A model generated the notes under the pieces. The model searched no databases, had not been told where the DNA came from, and saw only the letters and a program-made list of their open reading frames with translations. Position numbers and translations under genes: made by a program. Below are positions 37,561 to 50,275 of a DNA stretch of 64,000 nt, in pieces. The stretch's first letter is position 1; every line of letters begins with the position of its first letter. The DNA comes from Rhizopus arrhizus (lineage: Eukaryota; Mucoromycota; Mucoromycetes; Mucorales; Rhizopodaceae), in the NCBI GenBank assembly GCA_024220505.1, contig JAKZZE010000003.1, positions 1,984,001 to 2,048,000 on the forward strand. Direction: 5' to 3'.

Positions 37561-39831
37561 AGTTTAAATTTTTTTTTCTTTTGTTAGTTCATTTGTTTGT
37601 TTGTTTATTCTTTATTTATTATGTAAGCCTTTGATGTGTTTCTTTTTTTTAAGCAACAAAAAGAAGCCTTTTGAAACATGCATATTCCTGTAATCCCTTT
37701 TTATCTTATTTTCTCATTTTATCTCACTCTAATCAGCTTGATGAACTTAATAAAATCTAGTGGTCACTTATTACAAGTGAATTTATACTCAATCCATTAT
37801 TACTTTTAAACTAAACACTCTTCAAACCTCTAGTTGCATATCAAAAACTTTTTTTTTTCCACTTAATTCTATTTGGCACTACTAACACTCAAAACCATGA
37901 AATTTTACAACATCATAAGTAAAAGGAAAATCAGCGTAAGGCGATCATTCGAAAGACACAAAGTAGAGTAAAATAGAGCATAATTTATCTAAGATAGCCA
38001 GATGAAGGCATAGTTGAATTGAACATACTGGAAGCGAATTCCATTATTTTGAGAAAGATAGCTTTGTTCTAGGGAGTAATGAGTAGCCTTAAGAGAATTA
38101 TACAATAATAAATGCCCAAACGACCTGTATAGATCAATAAGCAAACTTGATAAAACTCCTAAAAGATCCAAAGTATCCCACAGTTGTGGGTTTATTAATT
38201 TCAATTTGTTGCTTTTTAGACCAGTTATATAAAAACCATTTTTTAAATAAATACTACTTAGTTTGTATTTGATGTATATAAAAAAAATATCTGTTGTTGT
38301 ACATTTCAAAAACAACAAAGGCTCTTTGTATTGCGTTTATAATATTCTTTTTTATTAAATAAAACTTTGGTTCAATTATCCTGGTAAAGACTGGCTTATT
38401 TTCTTTTAACTTATAAATAATAATAATTTTTCATTTGATTTTGGTTTATAAAAAAAATTGGTTTATAAAGTAAACCCCATCATTGCCAATAAAAAGCGGC
38501 TCAGAGTTGACATTTTTGTTTTCCCCACATTTAAAAGTAGGATAAAATCAAGTCAATGATTACATCAATAAAAGAAAACAAGCCTAACCTCCTGTTACTA
38601 AAGCGAGCATCATTACCAGTAAAACTGGCTCAGTGTTGATGATGTTTTCCCCAGATTTACACTGTAGGTCGCGTATTTGTTCATCGCTCGCAATAATAAA
38701 AGAAAGCAAGACAAGTTTCCTCTTTTGAGTAAGTTGACCGATGCCAAGGTTTACTGTAAGAAGGGGAAGTAAAGGAATAAAGTTTTGGGGAGAAGAGAGA
38801 CACTTTTCTTGTTCTTTCCATGAATGATGATTCTACCTGTTACAAACACCACACACATCACACACCAAACCCCAAATAAAAAAAAAAATAGACTCACTCA
38901 TAAAAAAATGTTGCTCTCAGTCATTATCCACATCCAATCAGTGCTGAATTATTCCAAGAAAATGCTGACTCTAGTTGCTGACTCCAGTTGCTGATCGTCA
39001 AATACGAAACCTTACAAACAAGCAGAGGACACCATCCATAGTCCAAACAAGAAGAGGTAGAGAGGGAGTAGGTTTAATAAGAAAAGTTTCTAGAAAAAAA
39101 GTACAAGGAAAAGAAAGGGAAAGAAGGAAAAAAGAGGGAGTATTTATACACATTTTTGTAGTTAATCGTATGCTTTTCATATGAAATTAAGTCCCTAAAG
39201 AAGTAATCTTTTCCTCCTTTTTCCTTTTTTCCCTAATAAATATTAGATAAACAATCAAATCCAAGACGATTAAGAGCCATCCAAAGTCTGTGTACGGGAA
39301 AAAAAAAAAAAAAAAAAAAAAAAAAGCTTTGATTGCTTGGGAACAGTCTTGTTATCTTGATTGGAAATCACAGAACAGCCATCGATTAGACTTAATTGGG
39401 TCATGTTCCCCTCTTTTCTTTTTTTTTTGTAACTTCTTTTTCCTCATCTCCTTTTTTATTTATAGTCTTCATTATGGTTTCAAGGTATTACTCAAGTCAT
39501 TAAGATTAGTTAAGATTCCTGTGTACGTCAAGCATACTTTCCTAATGACTGTGACAGGCAGAGATTCGTAGTTCTCATTGAGTCACCCCATCTTTTTTTT
39601 TTCTTTTGTTTACTCATTAACAGTTATAAATCCCGCTTACCCTTGAAATGAGTAATGGTTAAGGAATGACGCTCTATTCTTTTGTTTGCTCATACCTTTT
39701 ACATGAAGTTGGTATGCTTTCAAACAGGCTGTACCCCTTTTTGTTCTTTCCTTTTTGCAACTCAAAACCATTTTTCTATTTCATATAAACAATCCTATGC
39801 TGTTTACTTTTATGAAAATAATAATAATAAT
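37561..39831. other. AT-rich intergenic with a diverged ~60-bp direct repeat
   Basis: Two similar segments lie at about 38466-38530 and 38598-38665 (both contain ATCATT, GGCTCAG, GTTGA and TTTTCCCCA in that order). A 27-nt A run sits at 39299-39325. No gene seen. Confidence 0.45.
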
Positions 39832-41419
39832 AAAAAAAAAAAAGGATCGACTCTCATGTGTAACTTGCTATGTGAAAAAAAAATCAAGTTTTTTAGATGA
39901 AATAAACAAAGCAATCTGTTAGTATAGCCTTGAAAGCTATCTGATTAGTATTGACAACCACAATCTGTTTGCATTAACGCTCTTAAATTACAGCAATAGG
40001 TTTTGTATAAAAAATAAAGTAGGCAATCAAACGCTCTATTACTTGTTGTTTAGCAAGCTTTACACAAAAACGGGATTCTTGTGTCACCTTCCTAAGAAAC
40101 AAGGGTTTTGATATCAACAAAAGACATGATGAGCTGATTGCTTGATAAAAGGAAATAAAGAGAGAGTAAAAGGGAGATTGAAAGAGTGAAAGAGTGAAGA
40201 GGAGAGTAAAGAGGTTTAAAACATCCTATTTATGCCAAAGTGCTCATGTCAACACCAATAAAAAAAAAAGGGGGATTTTGATTACATAAAGGGATGCTTG
40301 TCATGGATATAAAGGGTCCCAAAAAGACTGGGTGTTCTATCTACAACCTTTTTTTTTTTTTTTTTTTTTTCATTTTTTATAATTGAGTGATTATTGCCTA
40401 TCTTGTACCACACAATGGATTGATTATTATTCTGAAACACTCTTTTTTAAAGGAAAATATACTTTAGATTCATGTATAAATAGGCGAGCAATATTGTTCC
40501 ATTATCATGCTTAGATACATGTTCAAATACGATCAAGATTTATACATCCCTTCCTCCACCCCTTAAATATATTCATGAAAAACACATAATATAAGAATAG
40601 GGGGGTTGATAGGAAAAAGAGAGTTTATACGAAATAGGAAATAAATAAAGTATACGCTTCTTTTGTTCTATTGGCTCACTGTCATCCACAATGATATGTT
40701 CAAAATAAGCAAAACAAAACCTTTAGTATATAATAATTCATGATTTATAACTTGAGAAGGATGATAGTGAATAGGTTTTCTTTGGCTTGAAATCATAAAG
40801 GTAAAAGAAGGCTTATAAACAAGTATCTTGATGGACAAAAAGGGGAAAGACTTGTTTGACCAGGAATGCATGCATCTTCAAGCCTCCAATTTTCTATAAA
40901 TACTCATTCTAAAAAATTCCTCTCCTTTTGTTTATTTTCCTTTTTTTTTTTTCACATCTTATTCACTTTCTCAAGCTATGGCTTATTAACATCATCATCA
41001 TCCAAATACCTCTTGGTATATAAATCATGCTCTGTATCTGGTTATTGTCTCTCTACGTTTGGTTTGTGCAAGAAAAAGGAGCCTACAAGCCTGTTCTACT
41101 ATCGTCTTTCTTTTGTAAGTTAATCACATTGGTTACAATCAGCTACTGAACATGCAAATCTATTATTTATCTAGTTTGGCTGATACTCTAAGTCTATATT
41201 CATCGTTATTGGCTTCCTTTCCCTTCTTTAACTTTTGTATATCATATCCACAAACGTATATCGTTCACAGCACTATCAAACATTCAAGGATCGTGTTCTA
41301 GTCTTGTATTCATTCAAGTTCCAAATGGTAGCTTACTTTATAGCATCTGAACTCTTTTTATTAACATCTATCATAATAGCTCAAGAAATGCTTATGGCTT
41401 TCTCTTTTTTCTTTTTCTT

Positions 41420-41575
41420 TTTCTTTCTGACTCTGCTTCTGACCCTGCTTCTGCCTCTGCTTCTGCCTCTGCTTCTGCCTCTGCTTCTGCCTCTGCTTCT
41501 GCCTCTGCTTCTGCCTCTGCTTCTGCTTCTGCTTCTGCCTCTGCTTCTGCTTCTGTCTCTGCTTCTGTCTCTGTC
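41420..41575. repeat. TCTGCC/TCTGCT hexamer array
   Basis: Read on the minus strand it would encode alternating Glu and Ala; the open frames over it are most likely a by-product of the 6-bp period. The same array is at about 48425-48580 in the right arm. Confidence 0.8.
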
Positions 41576-41661
41576 ATGACCTTCTTTGTACACTCAAACA
41601 TTCTTTCCTTTTCCTGTTCACCTTTTGTCATTATTGTTTTCATCTTTTGCAAAGGCATTGA

Positions 41662-41887
41662 GATGCTCGAGTCAGTAGGCTGTGCATTTGACCAGCTGAA
41701 TCTCTCTTGACACCAACCCTTGGGGCTGCATCATTGAATTTGTCTCCTGGAATTGGGTTCTCTCTGCCAGAAGGGATGCTCGAGTCAGTAGGCTGTGCAT
41801 TTGACCAGCTGAACCTCTCTTGACACCAACCCTTGGGGCTGCATCATTGAATTTGCCTCCTGGAATTGGGTTCTCTTCCTTTACAAA
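41662..41887. repeat. Two tandem 113-bp units
   Basis: Both begin GATGCTCGAGTCAGTAGG and run through GGAATTGGGTTCTCT; units at 41662-41774 and 41775-41887 with a few substitutions. The inverted copy lies at about 48113-48332 in the right arm. Confidence 0.85.
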
Positions 41888-41943
41888 GGGTGTATTTTGG
41901 AGTTTTGTTCGTGAATTTAACGCCAAGTTTTTTTTTTTACATA

Positions 41944-44034
41944 GAGTGGCACGAATACATATTCAACACCAGCAACAACGACGGCAGTGCAAACGGGGCA
42001 TCTTTACTGTAAACGTTTTCAGAGCTAAAGAAGACAAATTGAGCTTGCTGTACAAGCAACCACATGTGGATATAGAGTCAACTACACTGTATGCAACATT
42101 CGCAAAAATTGCCGCAGCGATTGTAGTAGTCGTGGAATTTTAGAAGTTTAATGCAAACAATGAAAATATAATGAAACTCTTTGGCACAAACACAGCAATA
42201 TTTTGTAAATGGGACATGATAATGTGTATAACTTTGCTGATATAAAAACCTTGAATGTTTATCTAGCTCTTTGACGAGCACTCCCATCACTTTTGACTCC
42301 TTTAATAAAAATGTAATGCTTTGATAATTGCTGCATTGACAATGACACCTCTAAAATGCTTTTGCGCGTTTTGCGCTTTGGTCATACGTAATACATTGGC
42401 CATGGGTAAACTAAACAATTGACAATTGGAAAAAAGTTGCTCCTTGGTTGCACAAACACTTTATTAGAAAATGGGCAATTTGTTCCTCGATGTGTGCGCA
42501 AATAATTTCTGGAAAGAGTGTATGTTTAAGGTAATTTGGAACATGACAGAGCTATTAGGAATGATATCCTAACACTATTGTTCTCTTTCATGATTCTTAT
42601 ATACTATGCAGGGATAGGAATTGTTACTTGAAAATAATCATCATCGATTGCATGTCTTTCTTAGACCATTTATAACCACGACTTTGTTAACGTATTCTAC
42701 GACATGCATCGTAAGGCGTGAGTACTACAATAAACAAAGGATTCAGTATTCAAGTCATGTATCCTATGAATCCAATAGACCCTATTGTAAGAAGCCATTT
42801 ATCGTTTAAACAAAAGACATTTTAATCAACCATATCTTATATGATCTATACCTCACAAATCATAAAATAGCTTCTTATCAAAGACTACCTTTGTAAGCCC
42901 CTCTTTCGAAATATGTCTCGTTACATTGGTTCATAAGCTGACGATGCAGAGCTTGGTGATATACTAGGGCTTATTTTGACTTGACCTTTCATAGATCCTA
43001 TCTTATGAATTCATGGTGATGCATGTCTTTTTATGCTCATGAGCTCTGCTTTGAGATCCACAACAGGCTTTCTGACTGTTTCTATGACGAGATCTTTGAA
43101 TGTCAGTTTTTGCTTTCATCAATGCTTCTGGTGATGGAAACGTCTATTGAAATGAGCTCTAAATCGGATGATCTGAATGAATCCAAAGATACTAGGTTGA
43201 GGTAAAGAGTGAACCTTGCATTGTCAAGATGAGATCTGTCAAGATTTCAATTGTAGTCTGACGTGTTTTATTTGCTTCCACATGCTTTGATTTTGTAGAT
43301 CATTTGGGAAAGCACTTGAATTTTATATATATATATATATATATCTATAAAAAGAAATATTAGGAGGAACTAGAAATACTTGCTGTCTCTTTGTTTGCAT
43401 GACGATTATAGTTTCTGTTGGACAAAAGAGATAAAGCAATATCACAATAACTGAAATAAAGCCAAGTATCTGTTCTCAGTCGAATGTCATGATTGGGCTA
43501 ATCAAGAAAGAGATTCATGGAAAAGGTTTGGATAATAATAATAATAAGGGATGATGAAAACAGCGATTGATAGATGACTAGAGCCTCAAAAGGGCAATAC
43601 ATGACACAAAGGAGTTTTAGATAACATGACGATGGACTTGATGTTATTTGATTGGGTATTTACACAAGACATTAGAATGTCAGATAGCTTTACAGTCTGC
43701 TGAATACTAACAACAACAATAATAATAATATGTATTGAGAGATATAAACCGTAATAGTTTATTATAAAATAAAGCCATCGACTACCTTGTTCTGATAGGT
43801 ATTGTTGTCTTTTATTGCCGTGTGTGAATAGTTATGAACAGTCATGAGCAGTTGTTTGTAAGGATAATGGTACCTCAACCCATAAGGCTTATCTTTTCTC
43901 AAACATCCAAGTTGCTATACGTTTCTATGAGAGATACATCTGTCATAACTTTTATCGTCCGATTTGTGGCTCAGTCAACAGCAAATGGCATTCTATTATC
44001 AACCTTTATAAAGTACTATTACTACTACTATCGT

Positions 44035-44073
<39 letters not shown>

Positions 44074-46376
44074 GTTATCAAAACACGGGAGAGGCAAGTG
44101 ATATCTATATCAGCTACAAATGTACTGAAGCTATAATGAGTGGTTAAAAACGAACAGAAATTTATCTATCAGAATTTCTATATTAAAGGGAAAATAATAA
44201 AGACAATAAAAGCAACTTTGGAGTAAAATTGCTCAATTACTAAGGATATTGTAATTCAGCAAAGGTGCCATCTTCATAGACAAGCTTAGTTTCAGTTTAC
44301 TCTGTATGCTACAACCTAGTAACTGTCTTTTGAAAGTGGATGGCTGTCTCAGATCCATGGTTAGTATACAATCATTTGATCTTTCTCATATATAACATAA
44401 AGACGTAGTTTTGGATGTTACTAAGCTATGATTAGCAATCTTTGCTCTTGCTTACAGAATATATCTAGTTTAGAGGGATAAATCAATGAGAAGATGTGAT
44501 GAGAAAAAAAAAAAAGGATACTTAGATTACATAAAGTCATACTTCTCATAGGAATAAAAGAGCCACAAAAAAGCTTGGTAGCTCTCTCTTTCTCTTTCTC
44601 TTTCTCTTTCTCTTTCTCTTTCTCTTTCTCTTTCTCTCTCTCTTTCTCTATCTCTTTATTGGGAAATATCCATGTTACTTTTTGTCAGATAATTGCTTTT
44701 CTTATTTGACTTTTTTTTTTCATTCATCACAATCAGCAAAAAGGCTACTTTCCTTTATATTTTATATCCTAAAGATGTTGCTCATTCCTTTGAAATAAAG
44801 ACAACCAGTGTTTGCTTCTTTTCTACAAATCTCGTTTTTCCTCTACCTGCACAGGAAAAAACCTACAATTTGACACGATCATCATAAAAATATATTCTTT
44901 TATACTGTTAACTGCTAAAGTCATTGCAGCTTGACTATGATAAGTTTTCCTTCTCTTTATCCTCTTTGTTATGTATCTTTTTTTCTTTTTCACTTTTCCT
45001 TTGTTTTCCTTTCTAGGAGTTTTTGATTTTTGTAAATGAATGATAAAGATGACACAGATATCACTGATCTTTGTAGTAACATTAGCAACCTATTCAAAAG
45101 CTCTTTATACGGTAATAAGATACATGATCTGTGATTTGAGCCATAATCAACCAATATCAAAGAGCATGATGGCAATAGAGCCTTTTTTTTCAGTCACAGG
45201 ATAAGATACTATTGTGGACAGATGAACCCTTCACTTACTTTAAACAATTAACAGAAAGGTTAGTAGCTACTAGTATCTTTTTTAAAAGCTAAATGCTATT
45301 CTAATTGCAGGCTTTTAAATGTAGATTACGCTTATATACAAGACTAAGTGATGTCATGAATTCAAGCCTTCTTGTAGATCATAGAAGTGATGAAAGATAG
45401 AAAAGATCATGAAGCCTATATCTTTACATAAGGCCAATACACTTATCCTATCTATTATAGTACTTTATATTTTCTTACCTTTGCATTACTGTGTAATGAT
45501 CTTATGGCTTGGATATTCTGGCTATTTTTTTTTTTTTTTTTTCGGCTTTGATGACCCAGTTATTTAATACATTGTTCATCATAGCTAGCAATGCTGATAT
45601 CAATCCTCTTTGCTTATACAGACATAAGTATAGCAGTACAAATTGGGCGTATGCTACTATCTGCTTATTTGTATACCAAATAACACTATCCCCATTCTGA
45701 TCAATGGGATATGCTATCTATCTTGTATTAAGCATGTATCTTCCACAGTCAACGTATGATTATCGATGTCAATTGACCAATTAGTGTCCTTTGTTTCTAT
45801 TAAGGGTGGCTTTTGTACTTATTCGGATGATCCATTATGTTTTTATAAACCAGTAGTCCTATGCCATCTCGTCCATAAAAAAAAAAAAAAAAAAGGGAAG
45901 ATTCTAACTTGGCTCATAATAAACTAGTCAATGTCCATCTAGACCAAAGATAGCCTTCTCGTCGACATGTATTATCATCATCCGCATTGCGGAAAGTGAT
46001 CATGCTTCATTGTTCCTTGTTCTTTCTTTCCTTTTCTTTCCTTTTCTTTCTTTTCATTTTGTTTCTTATAAACATCACCAGACTTATCAATGCAAAGTTA
46101 GTATACACTTGTATAGATTCTATAAGGTTGCTTCTTTCTTCTTTTTGACTAATCATCATGTCCAGTAATCTTTGTCAAGTCAATAGCTTTATGGGACAAA
46201 GGAAGGCAGCTTACAAGATGCTATAAGTATGATTAGCATTTATATCTGTGTACTGATACTTACTACCTTATCCTCTTGATCAATACAACATGAAGGATCC
46301 AAGAGAATATTGTATGATAGCTTACTGTAATGGATAAGAAGAAGCTACAGACGTATTAGATACTAAATGGCATATA
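41944..46376. other. Unique spacer between the inverted arms
   Basis: About 4.4 kb, AT-rich, with (AT)n at 43324-43344, a T run at 44038-44072 and a (TTTCTC)n tract at 44585-44652. No convincing gene. A segment at about 44507-44580 resembles 40270-40335 of the left arm (TTACATAAAG ... CATGGATATAAA/CATAGGAATAAA), suggesting an older dispersed repeat. Confidence 0.5.
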
Positions 46377-48037
46377 CAATGAGTTAAAAAACCGTTTCAG
46401 TAAAATTGAAACTCACACATTTATCCTTTTTTTGGAAGAAATATTTAGAGTATACGTGTTCTTTTTTATTATGTTATTATATGGCTTTTTTACAACAAAG
46501 CAATGTACACCCCATCTTAATCTATGAATTACATCTTGAGTAATGGCCATTTTAAAAAAAAGGGGATGACTGAAACGGTTTTTTAACTAGGTAAAAAAAT
46601 ACTAATATATAATATTTCCATCCTTAGCTTTATTACAGCTTGAACTCTAGCCGGCATACTATCAATATATTTACAACAAACATCTCTATCAAATGTTTCA
46701 CATTCAATTTTGATTCTTTCCCATAGTTCATGGACACCTCTTACCCTTTGCTTATATAGAGCTAATTTCAACTTTAAATGTCTCCACATGTGCTCAATTG
46801 GGTTCAGGTCAGGCGATTGAGAAGGCCAAGGCAATACTGGGTACTTTGCTTCTTCTTTAAGATAAGTCGTCGTTATCTTGGCAGTGTGTTTCGGATCATT
46901 ATCATGCTGAAAGATGAAATCACCATCTCCTAATCGATAGTAATCAAGGGTATCTGCCAGTTCGGTTTTTAGGATGTGGATGTAATCGGATGCAGTCATT
47001 CTGCCGTCGTATATCTCGCAGATATATCCAACTCCATGGGAAGTCATACAAGCCCACACCATAACACTTCCACCGCCATGTTTTACGGTTGGGATTACAT
47101 GATGAGGCTGTAATGGGCTTCCAGGTAGACTCCAATAGAATTCAACTCCATCGGAGCCCCAAACGTTGATTTTCGACTCGTCAGAGAAGATAACCTTTCT
47201 CCAGTCGTCAGTAGTCCAGTACCTGTGAGCAAGTGCCCATTCCAAGCGTGCTTTCCTGTGTTTTGCTGACAAAAGAGGTACCTTTCTTTTTGGTCGGGCT
47301 TTGAATCCCAGGCTCTTTAAGGCATTTAAGGTGGTGTTGTGAGTCAACCTTGGATAAATGGCCTTGAAATAATCGAAGACCTCAACACCAGACTTCAATC
47401 GTCCTAAGATTACCATTCTCTTCATGAGGGACTTGATTGCTTCAGTTAAGATCTGAGGTCGTCCGCCAGTGTTATCGGGTCTTTGGATATTCCATTTTTT
47501 GCAATATCGATGAACAGTGGCTTTAGAGAGAGTCAAGCGATTAGCAATATCTTAATAAGACAAATCAGACTCTAAGAGCACTCTCAAATCATTTTGAGTA
47601 TCTTGGAAAATGGAACGAGTCATTTTTAATAAAGATTGGGCTGAAAATGTTAAATGAAAAAAAATGAAATTTGTTACGCGTCTATTAATAAAATAACGTG
47701 TTTATAAACTTATTTTTTTAATAAATGCAAAGTATTATGCTCTTCCCCTAACTTTATGTGTATTGCATAAATGAAAAATGAAGTCTGCATAATTGTAATT
47801 GGTATTTATGTTTTTTTTAATGGAGTTAAAAAACCGTTTCAGTGCACCGCCTGTAGTAATTTTATAAGCTTTAGGGAGCAAATATTGAAAAAGCAATACT
47901 ATTTTTATATTGTATTATACATCAGGACTAGTGCTTCCGTATTATGTATGAAATGTAGCATTTTATTTAGTATATCAGTAGTTATGGTAGCAAAACTATA
48001 TTTAGGAAAAACACTGAAACGGTTTTTTAACTCACTG
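46377..48037 (-). mobile_element. Tc1/mariner-type DNA transposon
   Basis: Terminal inverted repeats of about 25 bp (CARTGAGTTAAAAAACCGTT...) start at 46377 and end at 48037, flanked by TA on both sides, the standard target site. The 20-bp core (GTTAAAAAACCGTTTCAG) occurs four times: at both ends and again inverted about 190 bp inside each end (about 46567 and 47825). The element carries one transposase frame on the minus strand. Confidence 0.9.
46583..47623 (-). pseudogene. Tc1/mariner transposase with one in-frame stop
   Basis: Read from ATG at 47623, the frame is open over 346 codons except TAA at 47554-47552 (codon 24). Features: N-terminal helix-turn-helix (DIANRLTLSKATVHRYCKKW), GRPQILT, catalytic Asp in VIFSDESKINVWG, second Asp in FQHDNDPKHTA, and Glu in SPDLNPIEHMW. 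I count 35 residues between the second Asp and the Glu. The stop removes part of the first DNA-binding domain; an internal start at a later codon cannot be excluded. Confidence 0.9.
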
Positions 48038-50143
48038 TATGTAAAAAAAAAAAAAAAAAAAAAAAAACTTGGCGTTAAATTCACGAACAAAACTCCAAAA
48101 TACACCCTTTGTAAAGGAAGAGAACCCAATTCCAGGAGGCAGATTCTGTGATGCAGCCCCAAGGGTTGGTGTCAAGAGAGGTTCAGCTGGTCAAATGCAC
48201 AGCCTACTGACTCGAGCATCCCTTCTGGCAGAGAGAACCCAATTCCAGGAGACAAATTCAATGATGCAGCCCCAAGGGTTGGTGTCAAGAGAGATTCAGC
48301 TGGTCAAATGCACAGCCTACTGACTCGAGCATCTCAATGCCTTTGCAAAAGATGAAAACAATAATGACAAAAGGTGAACAGGAAAAGGAAAGAATGTTTG
48401 AGTGTACAAAGAAGGTCATGACAGAGACAGAAGCAGAGACAGAAGCAGAAGCAGAGGCAGAAGCAGAAGCAGAAGCAGAGGCAGAAGCAGAGGCAGAAGC
48501 AGAGGCAGAAGCAGAGGCAGAAGCAGAGGCAGAAGCAGAGGCAGAAGCAGGGTCAGAAGCAGAGTCAGAAAGAAAAAGAAAAAGAAAAAAGAGAAAGCCA
48601 TAAGCATTTCTTGAGCTATTATGATAGATGTTAATAAAAAGAGTTCAGATGCTATAAAGTAAGCTACCATTTGGAACTTGAATGAATACAAGACTAGAAC
48701 ACGATCCTTGAATGTTTGATAGTGCTGTGAACGATATACGTTTGTGGATATGATATACAAAAGTTAAAGAAGGGAAAGGAAGCCAATAACGATGAATATA
48801 GACTTAGAGTATCAGCCAAACTAGATAAATAATAGATTTGCATGTTCAGTAGCTGATTGTAACCAATGTGATTAACTTACAAAAGAAAGACGATAGTAGA
48901 ACAGGCTTGTAGGCTCCTTTTTCTTGCACAAACCAAACGTAGAGAGACAATAACCAGATACAGAGCATGATTTATATACCAAGAGGTATTTGGATGATGA
49001 TGATGTTAATAAGCCATAGCTTGAGAAAGTGAATAAGATGTGAAAAAAAAAAAAAGGAAAATAAACAAAAGGAGAGGAATTTTTTAGAATGAGTATTTAT
49101 AGAAAATTGGAGGCTTGAAGATGCATGCATTCCTGGTCAAACAAGTCTTTCCCCTTTTTGTCCATCAAGATACTTGTTTATAAGCCTTCTTTTACCTTTA
49201 TGATTTCAAGCCAAAGAAAACCTATTCACTATCATCCTTCTCAAGTTATAAATCATGAATTATTATATACTAAAGGTTTTGTTTTGCTTATTTTGAACAT
49301 ATCATTGTGGATGACAGTGAGCCAATAGAACAAAAGAAGCGTATACTTTATTTATTTCCTATTTCGTATAAACTCTCTTTTTCCTATCAACCCCCCTATT
49401 CTTATATTATGTGTTTTTCATGAATATATTTAAGGGGTGGAGGAAGGGATGTATAAATCTTGATCGTATTTGAACATGTATCTAAGCATGATAATGGAAC
49501 AATATTGCTCGCCTATTTATACATGAATCTAAAGTATATTTTCCTTTAAAAAAGAGTGTTTCAGAATAATAATCAATCCATTGTGTGGTACAAGATAGGC
49601 AATAATCACTCAATTATAAAAAATGAAAAAAAAAAAAAAAAAAAAAGGTTGTAGATAGAACACCCAGTCTTTTTGGGACCCTTTATATCCATGACAAGCA
49701 TCCCTTTATGTAATCAAAATCCCCCTTTTTTTTTTATTGGTGTTGACATGAGCACTTTGGCATAAATAGGATGTTTTAAACCTCTTTACTCTCCTCTTCA
49801 CTCTTTCACTCTTTCAATCTCCCTTTTACTCTCTCTTTATTTCCTTTTATCAAGCAATCAGCTCATCATGTCTTTTGTTGATATCAAAACCCTTGTTTCT
49901 TAGAAAGATGACACAAGAATCCCGTTTTTGTGTAAAGCTTGCTAAACAAGTAATAGAGCGTTTGATTGCCTACTTTATTTTTTATACAAAACCTATTGCT
50001 GTATCTTAAGAACGTTAATACAAACAGATTGTGGCTGTCAATACTAATCAGATAGCTTTCAAGGCTATACTAACATATTGCTTTGTTTATTTCATCTAAA
50101 AAACTTAATTTTTTTTTTCACATAGCAAGTTGCACATGGAAGC

Positions 50144-50161
<18 letters not shown>
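48038..50161 (-). repeat. Right arm of the ~2.1 kb inverted repeat
   Basis: Inverted copy of 39832-41943. The inner end begins TATGT plus an A run directly after the transposon's last base, so the homology stops exactly at the TA target site. The outer end is CGATCC followed by a 68-nt T run (50150-50217), which lies only about 60 nt before the methyltransferase start codon. Confidence 0.9.
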
Positions 50162-50220
<59 letters not shown>

Positions 50221-50275
50221 TCGCCAAAAAGAACTTTACCAAAAAAATTTCTTTTTTTTTTTTTTTTTTTCAATA

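Larger units (their letters stand above)
39832..41943 (+). repeat. Left arm of a ~2.1 kb inverted repeat
   Basis: Nearly identical, in inverted orientation, to 48038-50161. Outer end is an A run followed by GGATCG; inner end is AACGCCAAG, a T run and ACATA. No protein gene recognised. It holds a TCTGCC-type hexamer array (about 41420-41575) and a 113-bp tandem pair (41662-41887). Differences between arms are few in the inner part (for example around 41850) and more frequent toward the outer end. Confidence 0.9.

Noticed and set aside
48337..48603. Glu-Ala repeat open frame of 88 codons, identical in both arms
   Set aside because: It lies on a hexamer array that keeps several frames open on both strands; no start context, splice site or domain supports a gene.
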